From positions 35,842,362 to 35,906,361 of the forward strand of contig OW028579.1 in NCBI GenBank assembly GCA_932294295.1: 64,000 bases of DNA, read 5' to 3'. The notes beneath the pieces were generated by a model that had not been told where the DNA came from, ran no database searches, and was given only the letters and a program-made list of their open reading frames with translations. Below, piece by piece: positions 34,600-45,659 of the stretch. Both the position numbers and the translations under genes were made by a program. The number at the start of each line of letters is the position of its first letter. Position 1 is the stretch's first letter. This DNA is from Alitta virens. Its lineage: Eukaryota > Annelida > Polychaeta > Phyllodocida > Nereididae.

Positions 34600-35360
34600 C
34601 GAAAGATAGGTGAGGAGGGCAATGGTTGGGTCTTTGTTTTTGAGTAACAGTTCTTTCACTGTTCTAACTGCTCTTTCAGCTTCACCATTCGCCTGTGGGT
34701 ACATAGGATAACTTGTTTTATGAGTGAAGCCAAAGGAATCTGCGAATTCTGCAAATGTATATGCAGCAAACTGGGTCCACTATCAGATATAACTTTGTCC
34801 GATATACCATGTACTGCGAAGATGCCTTTAATGGTTTGGATAACATACTGTGAAGAAAGTCCTGAAAGTTTCCTAATTTCAGGCCATCTGGAGAAATAGT
34901 CAACGACTATGAGGTACTGATGGCCATCTAATTCAAACAGATCTATACCCAGTTTTTCCCATGGGCGTGACAGGAAGGTGGAAGGCATCAATGGTTCTTG
35001 TGCTGTCGGGTGGGACTTCTGGCACACGGAGCATCTGTTGATGTACTCCGCTATGTCTGTTGACAGATTATACCACCAGAAACTGTCTGCAGCACAGGAA
35101 CGACACTTTGTTATTCTGAGATGGCCGTCATGGAGTTGGTAGAGGGTTACTTGTCGTAATTGGGGTGGAATGACAATCCTCGATCCATGAGTAATACTTC
35201 GTCGACGAGTGTGTGGTGCGCTTAGTGCTCCCAGTATTCCAGAACTTATCGGCAGGTGGTTGCTTGGGCCATCCGGTGTTGCAGAAGTTATGTACGAGGG
35301 CAATTGCAGGATCAGCCGTTTGCTTGTCGCAGGCACCATCTGAATAGTGTGGTCTGTCAT
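34600..35360 (-). pseudogene. Gypsy integrase fragment
   Basis: A zinc-binding-like N-terminus (HDGHLRITKCR, then CSVC) is followed by WEKLGIDLFEL with the first catalytic Asp, VDYFSRWPE, and KVISDSGP with the second Asp. The final Glu lies in a frame-shifted segment. At least one indel lies just after the second Asp, so the integrase is dead. Confidence 0.85.
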
Positions 35361-36318
35361 CGCTTGGACTTCGTAGCCAGGAGGTGGTCCTCTTCTGTAG
35401 GTGAGTCTACAGGTGCATGGGAAAGGCCGGTCACATAGGTAGCTTGGACAGGTCTGTTGTAGTTAGCAGGGGGACAAGGGGTTTTTGGTCTGTTTCCACT
35501 GTAAAGTCCAGACCCAAAACATATTCTGAGAGGCGCTCGCATGCCCATGATATGGCCAGGGCTTCCTTCTTGATCACTGCATAATTTTTCTCAGCTGGGG
35601 AGAGTGATCAGTAAATGTTACTTACTGGTCGTGGCGAGCCATCGCTGTGAATCTGTACCAAGACTGCCCCAATGCCATAATATTATGCTGATGCATCTGA
35701 TGCAACAATAGTTTCTAGTGTAGGGTCATACGGGGCCAGGACAGATGATGTGGAAAGTGCAGTTTTCACTGCCTGGAAGGCCTTTTCCTGCATAGGTCCC
35801 CAAGTCCATTCATGGCTTTTCCAGAGCAGCTGTCGGAGCGGGTCATTCATGGAAGCAAGGTGTGGGACAAACTTTCCAAGTTGATTTACCATGCCGTTAA
35901 ATCGCTGTAGCTCAACTACACTTTTGGGCACAGGGAACTTAGTAATGGCTGCTATTTATCCTCAATCACATGTCCCAGGAATGTTATAGAAGTCTGGCTG
36001 AACTGGCATTTATTATTCAGTGTGATGCCAGCTTTCTTTTCTTCAAACGCTGGAGAACTGCTCGTAATCTCGAGTCGTGTTCTGTCTCGCTGTTCTCATG
36101 GACGAGAATATCATCCATGTGACATACTACTCCCTCTAGGGCTTGAAGCAATTCTGACATGGTCCATTGGAAGATTTCTGGGGCTGAACTAATCCCAAAT
36201 GGCAGTCAAAGTAAAATCTGTCAAATGGTGTGACAAATGTAGTGAGTCTCTTGCTGTCATCCCTTAGAGGTATCTGCCAGAACCCGCTGTTGGCATCAAG
36301 TTTGGAGAAGTATTTGCT

Positions 36319-36672
36319 TTGTCCTGTGTGTGTGTGTGATTAGGGCTTTACGTCCTGTATTTCTGCACCAGTTGGGCTAAGTAGGACGGGCAGAGACCAT
36401 GGCAATGAGACGAAGGATGAAACAGCCATCCAACTTAGGCTCGACCGGGAATCCTGTCACTAGATGACATCTGCTGTCAATTTTATGCTCACAATGGGCA
36501 AGTCACCAAGTCTTGATTCTATCTTTATAGCTTCACCTTAATGGTGATCTGCAGTTAGCCATCTATTCAAAACAAGGCCCTGCTTAACCATAAATACAAA
36601 ATCAAATGCATCGAACCCGGGACCCAGTGGTTGGAAGCCCAGAGCGCTACCTCTGAGCTAGGCCTCCGCCCT
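36319..36672 (-). mobile_element. SINE family A copy split by about 155 bp, at the broken edge of the gypsy RT
   Basis: 36319-36454 holds the tail and body up to GACCGGGAATC; 36609-36672 holds the tRNA head (CGAACCCGGGACCCAG to GGCCTCCGCCC). The 155 bp between is not SINE and not clearly recognised. The body adjoins the gypsy RT at its conserved SKYFSKLDA motif. Confidence 0.8.
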
Positions 36673-36714
36673 TCCACTTGCCGTAAACACGATGACACCC
36701 TTCTTTGAAGAGAC

Positions 36715-37344
36715 ATGGATGACATGAAGCACACCATGAACTTGATCCAGCCGACCCCACAATCCCTACGGCCAGTTCCCCCATCACTTGCTCCATCAGT
36801 GGCACCAAATGCCACCTACACGCCAACAGTTGCATCACAGCATGCCAGTCAAAATACATTGACCACTACAGTCGATACAGGTAACTATGAAAAAGACCTG
36901 TTGCAATGTTTCTTACCAATACCTGTCATCACAGCAGGCATTGGCATAGCCGTACACATAACCCTCCAGCTCAAAGAGAGGATACGGAGAGACAAATACA
37001 TTCAGCTCATACAACTCCTGCCCCAGCAGTCTGCGCAATACACTGAAACCGTGACACTGGCACTGTGCAATGAACCTCGAAACATTTTGCCATCTAACCT
37101 CAACATCCAACAATGGGAGGATTCTTTTTTTATGTACATGGCTGGTTATACCAAAAGGTACCCCGTATGCCCAGCCATGTGCACACATATGAGAGACATT
37201 AGATATGGCTCACAGAGGTGCCAACTAACATGTTGCAGGAGCTGTCAATGGACCCTCTACCAGAGGAACTTATGCCAGGCAACTACAAACTTATCTGATG
37301 AAATAATGGACCATGCTCTTGCTCCTTCGATCTGGAAGATGTAA
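36715..37344 (+). CDS. Gag-like/ORF1-like protein of an unidentified mobile element, 209 aa
   Basis: The frame opens with ATG after a stop and runs 209 codons. Residues 1-60 are Pro/Ser/Thr-rich. The rest contains AGIGIAVHITLQLKERIR, then YIQLIQLLP, then WEDSFFMYMAGYTKRYP and HMRDIR. This spacing resembles a family of mobile-element ORFs in invertebrates that carry a degenerate 'IPxxLKxxIWxxxYIDLxxLLP ... WxxAFxxYxxxYxxxxP' pattern. That recognition is from memory and uncertain. Cys-rich pairs (CCRSC) near residues 176-180 may be a zinc knuckle remnant. A SINE head abuts the 5' side. Confidence 0.4.
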   Translation: MDDMKHTMNLIQPTPQSLRPVPPSLAPSVAPNATYTPTVASQHASQNTLTTTVDTGNYEKDLLQCFLPIPVITAGIGIAVHITLQLKERIRRDKYIQLIQLLPQQSAQYTETVTLALCNEPRNILPSNLNIQQWEDSFFMYMAGYTKRYPVCPAMCTHMRDIRYGSQRCQLTCCRSCQWTLYQRNLCQATTNLSDEIMDHALAPSIWKM

Positions 37345-37759
37345 AAGAAAAATTACCAGAAGTGCAACACTTCAACAAAGAGCAACTCTACAACTTACAA
37401 CAGAAAAAAAATCCATTTTTATGAAGCTTATTTGCATTCTTTGACAGACACTCAACCATAGTATCCCATCTGTCAGCAACATCCGATTACCACTAAATTT
37501 ATCAGCTCCATGATCCAACTACAATATATTCCGCTGTCTAACTACTCACTAGACTTTGCAATTTACAGTCAGCTCCTCCTGATCAGCGTCGTCCCATTAC
37601 CAAAACCATCTTGATTGGCCTGACCACCGTTTACACAGCCTGCACACCTTCTCCATATGAGGCACACACGTACAAATCCATGTATACCTTGATGTATTAA
37701 GCCTGCCTAAGTGCTAGTGAAGTTCTCCTGACCGACACAACCCAGCACAACCTCACAAT

Positions 37760-38460
37760 GACCAATACTGTTTGGTCCCCTGTTCATTCATAACAACCGA
37801 CCTGTGCAACGCAAGGCTTTCTTACAAACCCTTCATGGCTGAAAGCACAAAATTGAAATGCCACTGTCAATATCGCCAGTTATCTACTTCATAGACAAGA
37901 GAGGCCAGACAACAAAGGCAGAGGTGGTGTAGCAATCTATGTAAAGAGCAGCATTTTGACAGACAGATTGAAAACAAATGTAAATGGCATTGAACATGTA
38001 TGCATATCTCTGACAACTATCACTGAAATGAAATACATAATTGTCAGTATCTACAAGTCCCCAAAACAGAACATGGAAACATTCCTAACCAATCTCCGTC
38101 AGCTCTTGCTTTTTGTTGACACCGTACAACATGACAATATTATAATAGCAGGAGATTTTAATAAGAATTTGCTGACTGACTCCAACCACTGCATTTATGA
38201 TAGTTTCACACAGGAATATGGTTACACCCAGCATGTCAAATATGCAACATATCGCTTTGGCTCTTTACTGGTTGCCGTATACACAAAGACTAATATAATG
38301 GTCACATGCAGAATACTACCTACTTATTTTTCTGACCATGATGCTGTCAAAGTTACATTAGCATTGGCTAGCACAGAACAAGGGTGGCATACTACAAACA
38401 TCACTACAACCAACAATCCTAAAGTGCACAATGTTGCAACCTGTCATAACCCAACTATTA
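37760..38460 (+). pseudogene. EEP (APE-like) endonuclease domain of a mobile element
   Basis: Endonuclease/exonuclease/phosphatase fold motifs appear in order. A weak W-L-K segment precedes RGRGGVAIYVKSSI, then IIVSIYKSP, IIIAGDFNKNLL (the GDFN metal/catalytic motif) and YFSDHDAVKVTLAL (the S-D-H motif). The frame is open from about 37905 to 38666, with stops in the N-terminal part, so it is decayed. Such domains nick target DNA in non-LTR retrotransposons and in Helentron-type rolling-circle elements. No reverse transcriptase follows; a C19 protease domain does. Confidence 0.75.
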
Positions 38461-38504
38461 ACTTTGAAGCAACTGAACACCGGCGCACACCAGAGAACTA
38501 TGAT

Positions 38505-39465
38505 GTACCGCCAAGTTTCTCAACAATGCCGTACTCGAAACACATGCCAGACGCAACAAATTTGAATCAAACACAAGGTTCATCAACTTGTCAGAACTCA
38601 TCGAGAACAATGACACAGCTAGAAACGTGTACACACCATCTACCACTAGAATTCCTGCTGGACTAAACAACCTTGGGAATACTTGTTTTGTGAACAGTAT
38701 CTTACAAGTTTTGTTTTCAATACCAGATCTCCAGTTATCATTTGAAAGTGACCAGTGTCAAGCATTCTGCATTTGCTTCAGCAAAAGCTCTATTCTACCC
38801 AGCAACATTCCATTTCACCAAATGAGCTCTTTCATCTTCCTCAAATGTATAACTGAGCAGCAAGATGCACATGAATCTTCGACCTGGCTACTTCAGGAAC
38901 TACATATTGAACATATGTTTCAATCCCAAGCTCAGCCTTCATCATTCCAAGGTCAACAGAGATCCTGGGCAGAGTACTGTGCTGAAAATCCTTCACCTGT
39001 GACATATCTGACTTGTCCAGAATGCCATACAATGTCAAGCCGTCATGACTACCTTAGATGTGACAATGTGTATCTTCATACCAGTGAGATTATCTTGAGG
39101 AGCATGCACATCAAACTGACATTCATTGCACTGCTTGTCCATCGGAAATTACAACTTGCACAACAGAAATGACACATTGTCCACCAATTCCCTTTGTGCT
39201 TCTTATGAGATTCAATAGTGACGAAAAAAACAAGAGGGCAATGAGACTACAACAACATGTAGTAACAAAGAACAACACAGATTATGAACTAACAGCTGTA
39301 GTGAATCACATTGGTGAATTAACAAATGGTGGTCATTATACAGCATTTATCAAGGTTCCATCTACCGTCAGATGGTACAAATGTAATGACCATTGTATAA
39401 AACGAACCACTCTACCTTCATTATCGTCAGCTGCCTATTTTCTTGTCTACAAAAAACTAACTTAA
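38505..39465 (+). pseudogene. Ubiquitin-specific protease (peptidase C19) domain, frameshifted
   Basis: The Cys box GLNNLGNTCFVNSILQVLF contains the nucleophile Cys. QQDAHE is the second conserved box. A zinc-ribbon pair CPEC is matched by CTAC some 120 bases later in the next frame. The His box is GELTNGGHYTAFIK, followed by the terminal YFLVYKKL. The first part (to 39172) and the second (39169-39465 and upstream) are in different frames; a single indel near 39085-39100 separates them. Upstream the frame is open to about 38505, adjoining the end of the EEP domain, so both may have belonged to one polyprotein. About 300 residues is the minimal USP core. Both catalytic boxes are retained. There are no introns. 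Confidence 0.8.
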
Positions 39466-39680
39466 TTTCACTGCCAAGTATGTACACAAAGCACAACACC
39501 TGTAACAATATCCAATGATAATTTTATTGCATTCCCTTCGAATTATACACATATATAATTTTTTGTAGTGACATGCAGCATTCCACCCACTTAATTTTTT
39601 GATCATGATGTTGTCATGGAATAGCTCAGAAGAATTTCTTTTGTTGAGTCTCGGCCACTGAATGTACAATTAGTATACAT

Positions 39681-39851
39681 GTGTGTGTGTGTGATTAGGG
39701 CTTTACGTCCTGTATTTCTGCACCAGTTGGGCTAATTAGGACAGACAGAGACCATGGCAATGAGACGAAGGAGGAAACAGCCATCCAACTTAAGCTTGAC
39801 CAGGAATCGAACCTGGGACCCAGCGGTTGAAAGCCCAGAGCGCTACCTACA
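39681..39851 (-). mobile_element. SINE family A with TSD, downstream of the USP relic
   Basis: Body and partial tRNA head, ending GCGCTACCT. Flanks share TAGTATACATGTG (39671 onward and 39852 onward), the last bases overlapping the (GT)n tail. Confidence 0.88.
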
Positions 39852-39861
39852 TAGTATACAT

Positions 39862-40520
39862 GTGACCATTATAAAAATATGATAATAATAATGATACTAA
39901 TAATAATGTTACCAGCATGCACCTCTGGTGTATAGTAAGAAAATGCTCCTTCATCTATAGCATGTGAATTTTATCTCGTGATTGATATATGGATTTCATA
40001 TAAGTGAATTATTCACCAGCATCTTAATGATTTACACAGGAAAATGCTTAGCTATATATGGCATGTGAATATCTAAATGATCTCCTGGTTAGGTTACAGA
40101 CATGTGACAAGAATATTCTGATAACTTCTCAGGCCTCTCCAATGAACAAATATACAGACTGTTTCATTTTAAAAGATCACCCAATCTTAAACATCTGTGG
40201 CACGTTTACAAGTCATCCTTACATTTAGGGTTATAGCTAAGATTAGGTTTAGAGATAACCGGAATCCAGCATCCAATGTCATTGGATGATTCAGTGCTTT
40301 CAAATTACTGCAATGACGTGAATATATCCCTTGCCACTCCAGTGCAATAGGTGAAGCCTAGTAACTGTTTTACAGTTACAGATATCTAGTTCTAAATATA
40401 CAAATCAATGAAATATGAAACGCAATATCAGTGAAGACATCAGTAGTGAAAACATCAACATGGGACCTTTTTGAATGAGAAGAAAAAACCAGTTCACCCT
40501 TTAGCTGTCTATCGGCATGA
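39862..40520. other. Intergenic, no feature recognised
   Basis: AT-rich unique-looking sequence between the SINE after the USP relic and the 3' tail of the LINE. No open frame with family motifs is present. Confidence 0.4.
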
Positions 40521-40529
40521 TCAGTGTGT

Positions 40530-43505
40530 GTGTGTGTGTGTGTTATTGTTTAACGCCTCATCAGCACCTGAGTGGGCTATGTAGAGGCTCTCTAGGTTAA
40601 GATTGATTATCTATATTTGGTAGTAGAAACCAGAAGCATATAAAAAATCAATAATTGTCTGGGTTGGATATCTAGTAAATAGATGTTGTAAGGTAGTAGC
40701 TTGAAACAGAGGTCTTCTAATGCGTTGTAAGTGGGTGCAATCTAATAAAATATGTTTGATTGTTAGGGGGCACTGACAACTCTGGCATACCGGTGCCGGT
40801 TTGTTGACTAAAAGGTGTAAATGTGTAAGTCTTGAATGTCCTTTAAGGCATCTGTGATATATTCCTTGATCTTTGCGAGTATTGAACCTACTAGGTATTT
40901 TATTTTGAATGCAAGGTAATATTGAATGCAACTTGTTGTTATTACATTCATTCCATTGTCTTTGCCAGCAAGACATGATAAAAGATTTTTTAGTCATTTT
41001 AAAATCAGTGTATGGAATGGTAAAATCAGTTATCTCTTTTGTAAGAGCCCTTTTTGCTGCCAGGTCTGCTTTTTCATTCCCTTCAATGCCACCATGTCCA
41101 GGAATCCAGCAGAATAATATGTCTTTGTATTCGTGAAGATAGAAATACTTAATAAGAACATCTAAGATCCCAGGGTTATCAAGTTGTTTATTTTGGATTG
41201 CTTGAAGAGCAGATTTGGAATCAGAACAGATAACATAACGATCTGATTCCGAGTCCTCGATGTTCTTTAAGGCAAGGTAAATAGCTGTTAATTCTGTAGT
41301 GATCTGGAAGACGACATTCAGCTATAACGGTTTTATAAGAGGTGACTGCACAGCCTACTCGTCTTTCCATTTAAGAGCCATCTGTGTATAGAAATTCGTA
41401 CGATTCATATTTAAACCTCATAGTATAAAATAGGTTTTGATAGTCTACAGGATTGGTTTCGCTTTTCTTGAACTCTGCCAATTCCAGTATAATTTTAGGG
41501 ACTGGGAGAATCCATGGTGGAGTTGGTGGTACTTCCGTCTCGGTAATGATTGTAGTATCAATTTTTGCAGCTTCAAGATAGAATTTCATCCGTAATCCCA
41601 GTGGTCGAATGGCTTTTGAACGAGATTCATAATGATGCATGTACTTTGGGTGAAATATTACATCATATGTTGGATTTGTTGGAGTTGATGCTACTTTGAG
41701 TATGTATTGCATGGACAACTTGATACGACGAAGGAAAAGCGGAAGTTCCCCTGCCGGTACATATAGGCTCTCTACTGGGGATGTACGAAAAGCTCTTAAC
41801 TTAGTCCCAACCCTTGATGATGAACAGAGTTCAGGCATTTTAGATAAGATGGTCTGGCAGAGCCATATACCACAGAACCATAATCAAGTCGAGAACGAGT
41901 GATTGCACGATAGAGACGAACGAGGACTGTTGTGTCCCCACCCCAATTATATTTGCTCACTACTTTAAGGAGGTTCATTGATTTCAGGCACTTTGCTTTC
42001 AATGCTTTGATATGCGGAATGGAAGACAATTTGGAGTCAAGAAGTACACCCAAACATTTTGTTTCATTCACCACTTTTATTTGACAGTTGTCGATTATTA
42101 GTAATGGATCTGGATGGTTTGATCGTAAGTAACAGAAAGGCATACACACTGTCTTCTCTGTTTAAAGAACTTGAAGCCATTTTCAAGTGACCATTTGTGA
42201 ATCCTATTCAAATTCAATTGCAGTTGTCGTTCTATAGTTGGCATATATTTGGAACGGTACGCAATGAGGAAATCGTCAACATATAGGGATAACATGAGAT
42301 TTTCTGAGATGGAATTTACTATACTGTTGATTTTGACGTTAAAGAGGGTGGGCGAGAGAATACTACCCTGAGGGACTCCATTCTCCTGAGATTAGGGGCT
42401 TGACATCATTGATCCCACTCGGACCTTAAAGAAGCAATCCTGTAGGAAGGATCCGATGAAAACTGGAAGGCGACCTCGAAGCCCTAAGTTGTAGAGATCC
42501 TTCATGATTCCATACTTCCATGTAGTGTCATATGCTTTTTCTAGGTCATAGAATACGACCACTACATGTTCTCTGTTTATGAAAGCATCTCTAATATAAG
42601 TTTCCAGTCAGACCAAATGATCAAATGAACTCCTGTGACGGCGGAATCAAGATTGGAATTCAGTAATAAGCTGGTTGGACTCCAAAAACCAAACCAGTCT
42701 ATCAATAATAATTCGTTCCATTGTCTTACATAGACAACTTGTTAAGGCTATTGTTCTATAATTCATAGGATCACTATGATCCTTCCCTGGCTTGGGAATT
42801 GGGACGACCATGGCTGGTTTCCAGATGGATGGAAGATAACCTCCTTCCCAAATTCGATTGAAGATGCAACGCAATACTTTCAAAGAGGATTGAGGTATGT
42901 GTTTCAATATTTGATAATGTATATTATCAGGGCCTGTTGCCGAATTGTTCGCTTTTGTGATAGCCTTCTAAAGCTCTTCTAAGGTGATGTACGAGTTATA
43001 ATCTTTGCTGTTATTAGAGTGTATATTTAGAGTTACTCTCTTGGCCTGATCCTTATATTGTTGGAATTCTCTTGCATAGTTCTCTGAGGATGAGTTATAT
43101 GAGAACTGTTCTCCCAAACCGTTAGATATTTGTTCTGGTGAGGAGAAAGTTTTTCCATTCATTTCTAGAATGTTTACCTGTGAAGTTAGGTTCTTACCTT
43201 CAATTTTCTTCATAATTTTCCAGACTTTATTGCTAGGAGTTCTTTTATTGAGTCTGGAGACATAGTCTCTCCAGCAACTACGTTTTTACTGTCTGACTAT
43301 TTTATGCGCTTTTGCTTTCAGGCACTTAAAATTATTTAAATTGCTAATAGTTGGCTATGATTTAAAAATTCTAAGGGCTCTCTTACGGTTTTTAAGAGCC
43401 TCTCTCACTCATCATCGAACCATGGTCTTGGACTACATTTAGAATTATTCTTTGTCTTTGGTATTGTTTTATTAGCTATATCAATAATACCATCAGTAAA
43501 AGCTT
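40530..43505 (-). mobile_element. 5'-truncated LINE of the I superfamily (Nimb/I-like), with RNase H
   Basis: The minus strand carries the linker and RT of a non-LTR retrotransposon. Landmarks are the pre-RT PRPWFDDE region near 43400, GGYLPSIWKPAMVVPIPKPG and NYRTIALTSCLCKTMERII (42907-42647), EKAYDTTWKYGIMKDL near 42530, the catalytic YVDDFLIAY (about 42290), RNase H with FLYTDGS (about 41375) and WIPGHGGIEGNEKAD (about 41090), and a final CQSCQ...H...C zinc motif (about 40770). RNase H downstream of RT places it in the I superfamily. Stops and frameshifts are frequent and no endonuclease remains. The 3' end is a (GT/CA)n tail at 40525-40541. Confidence 0.88.
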
Positions 43506-43715
43506 CAATGATGAAAAAGAAAGCAGGAAAGTGAAATGCTGGCAGAATTTGTGCAGGCAGATAAAAAGAGTTTCAAATGACAAGGTTTCCAACAGGATGT
43601 TGCTTCCTGCTCAGCCAGACTCCCAACACCACTGCGAGCCCTAGCACCACTTCCCAGACTTCAGTTCCTGCTGATAAACACTAAGAAGAGAAGACGGTGA
43701 CACCTAATGTATTGG

Positions 43716-43902
43716 TGGGGTGGGGTGATTAGGGCTTTACGTCCTGTATTTCTGCACCTGATGGGCTAATTAGGACAGGCAGGGACCATGGCAATGAGAT
43801 GAAGGATGAAACCGCCATCCAACTTGGGTTCGACCGGGAATTGAACCCGGGACCCAGCGGTTGGAAGCCCAGAGCGCTACCTCTGAGCTAGGCCCCCGCC
43901 CC
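43716..43902 (-). mobile_element. Full-length SINE family A with 14-bp TSD
   Basis: A complete copy with a GGTGGGGTGGGG-type tail instead of (GT)n. The TSD ACCTAATGTATTGG is perfect (43702-43715, 43903-43916). Confidence 0.92.
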
Positions 43903-44328
43903 ACCTAATGTATTGGGCATCAGGGAGCAAGTGACACACACGTCAGCTTGCTCAAGGTATCCAAATGACCCCAATCCTGCCACCAACACAGCCTGCCAAC
44001 TCGAACCGCTTGATTCAACTCCTGTGATTCCTGATAGATGCCCAGGTTTGTATGTTTTCTAAATTAAATAAATCCTTAAAAATGTATTTGTATTATATAC
44101 ATAAATTTTGTGAAACTAATTAAAGTATTTTTATCTAGGTTTAGCCCCACAGCCAACAGCACAACGTCGTCTCACTGATGTCTTTGCAGAAAATGAACCA
44201 GAACCTCTGCTGCTCCCAGAGTTTTCAGGAAATACCCTGTAGATGGGCTTGAGCTTGCTGTGTATCACTAAGTATTGTTGCAATTGCAAGCAATTTCAGT
44301 TAATATTGATGCTTAAATTGTATATTCT

Positions 44329-44443
44329 GTGTGCGTGTGTGAGTTATTGTTTAACGCCTCATCAGCACCTGAGTGGGCTATGTAGAGGCTCTCTAGGTTA
44401 AGATTGATTATCTATATTTGGTAGTAGAAACCAGAAGCATGTA
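44329..44443 (-). mobile_element. 110-bp severely 5'-truncated copy of the same LINE
   Basis: Sequence from the (GT)n tail through TTATTGTTTAACGCC to CCAGAAGCATG matches the LINE 3' end at 40530-40640. It is flanked by a perfect 14-bp duplication AAATTGTATATTCT (44315-44328 and 44444-44457), so this is a true retroposition event. Confidence 0.9.
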
Positions 44444-45659
44444 AAATTGTATATTCTAAAAAACAATGCCTGTAAGGTATTATTATTGGCTATCATTACC
44501 ATTCACCATTATAATTCATATGCTCAGTTTTCCATGGGTTAAGGACGTTTTAAGATTTTAAAAGCATATTAACACAGGTAATCTTGGGGTGGAAAGAAAT
44601 AAAGGAACATTCATTATTATTAGTAATTTTTTGGTATTCACTATTGGAAACTTGAAATTATCATTTTCAGGATGTGGTAAATTGCTTGAACAGTCATTCC
44701 CTAAGCTTGGCTATTATCGACATCTGCAGCGCTTCACAGCAGCAGGACCGGGCTGCTACTCTGGGCGAACAGAGAGAGGACGACGACTGCCTTAGGGTGA
44801 TCAAGAGGATGGCCAGTGGAGTACCGCAAGTTTGAGCACACTTGCACTGTCTCGATGCTCTTGGATTTCCTGTTACATCACTTGGAAGTTGTAAGTCCTT
44901 CAGTGTTGATAACCTGTACAAGTATCAAGTTATTGATTTCTTTGAATCTACATTTCCAAATATTTTGTTATTATATCCCACATTAACGAAGTTTCAAATT
45001 TTCAGTCAGATTCTCATGTATATGAAAACATAGGATAATTCGTACAAAACTATTATTCATTCTTCATGAGAATAAGTACAACCTTATATTTTGACCTGAA
45101 CATTTTTTGATATTAGGCTTAGTATTAAATTTTTATATCATTTATTGCAGTTGAAGCAGGCGAACAATAACCTCAATGGGGATGACAACGATGCTAAAAG
45201 GCGTCAAAATGCACTGGCCCATGCTCTTGTTACCCTCATGCCTGAAGTTTAGAGCGGAAAAAATACTTTACAAGCTGCCCCCAGAATGTACGCCATAGCT
45301 CCTACCTGCCTGTGGCAGTGTTTCAGCAGCCAAGGCAAATCCAGCAGCACAAGAAGCAGCTTTGTGTTGGAGATGCCACACATCAACAGGGCCGTGATGA
45401 CTGCTGGTGCCAGTCGATGCAACATCGACAAGAACTTGGTCATCACAGCCATCTCTGATGTTGTCCGAAGCTGCCAAACCAGGGCACAATCAAGACGGTA
45501 TCGTCAGGCTGATCCTGAGCTGTTCGGTCGTCTAGCCCTTAAGCACATCTTTCATCAAGGTCAGCCCACCCTGACTTGGATGACTCCTTGCCTCCTTCAC
45601 CAGATCGTTCTTCAACAATGTTGGCAAGGAATCATCTGATTCACAGGGTCTCAATGACT

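Larger units (their letters stand above)
33721..36320 (-). mobile_element. Degenerate Ty3/gypsy retrotransposon, 5' end missing
   Basis: On the minus strand the order is reverse transcriptase (36320-35980), RNase H (about 35930-35500), integrase (about 35360-34600), then a C-terminal Pro/Gln-rich region to the stop at 34111 and a 3' LTR. This pol order is diagnostic of Ty3/gypsy. RT shows SKYFSKLDANSGFWQIPL, FGISSAPE, and HMDD for the catalytic box. Several frameshifts and stops make it non-autonomous. No gag, protease or 5' LTR is found: the element ends at a SINE at 36319. Confidence 0.88.
43506..45650 (+). other. Unidentified exon-like fragments
   Basis: Several stretches look spliced but no protein is recognised. 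44139-44242 follows a TATCTAG acceptor and encodes APQPTAQRRLTDVFAENE to a stop. 45151-45252 follows ATTGCAG and encodes LKQANNNLNGDD to a stop. 45286-45639 is an open frame of 117 codons. 43527-43580 could encode ESEMLAEFVQADKKSF, reminiscent of Myb/SANT-type transposon accessory proteins. They may be remnants of such a gene or the 5' part of the DUF4806 gene. A SINE and a LINE fragment interrupt them. Confidence 0.25.

Noticed and set aside
36567..36815. Minus-strand frames opposite the ORF1-like protein
   Set aside because: Antisense shadows partly made of SINE sequence; no family motif.
38458..38670. Antisense frame over the EEP-USP junction
   Set aside because: Shadow of the recognised sense domains.
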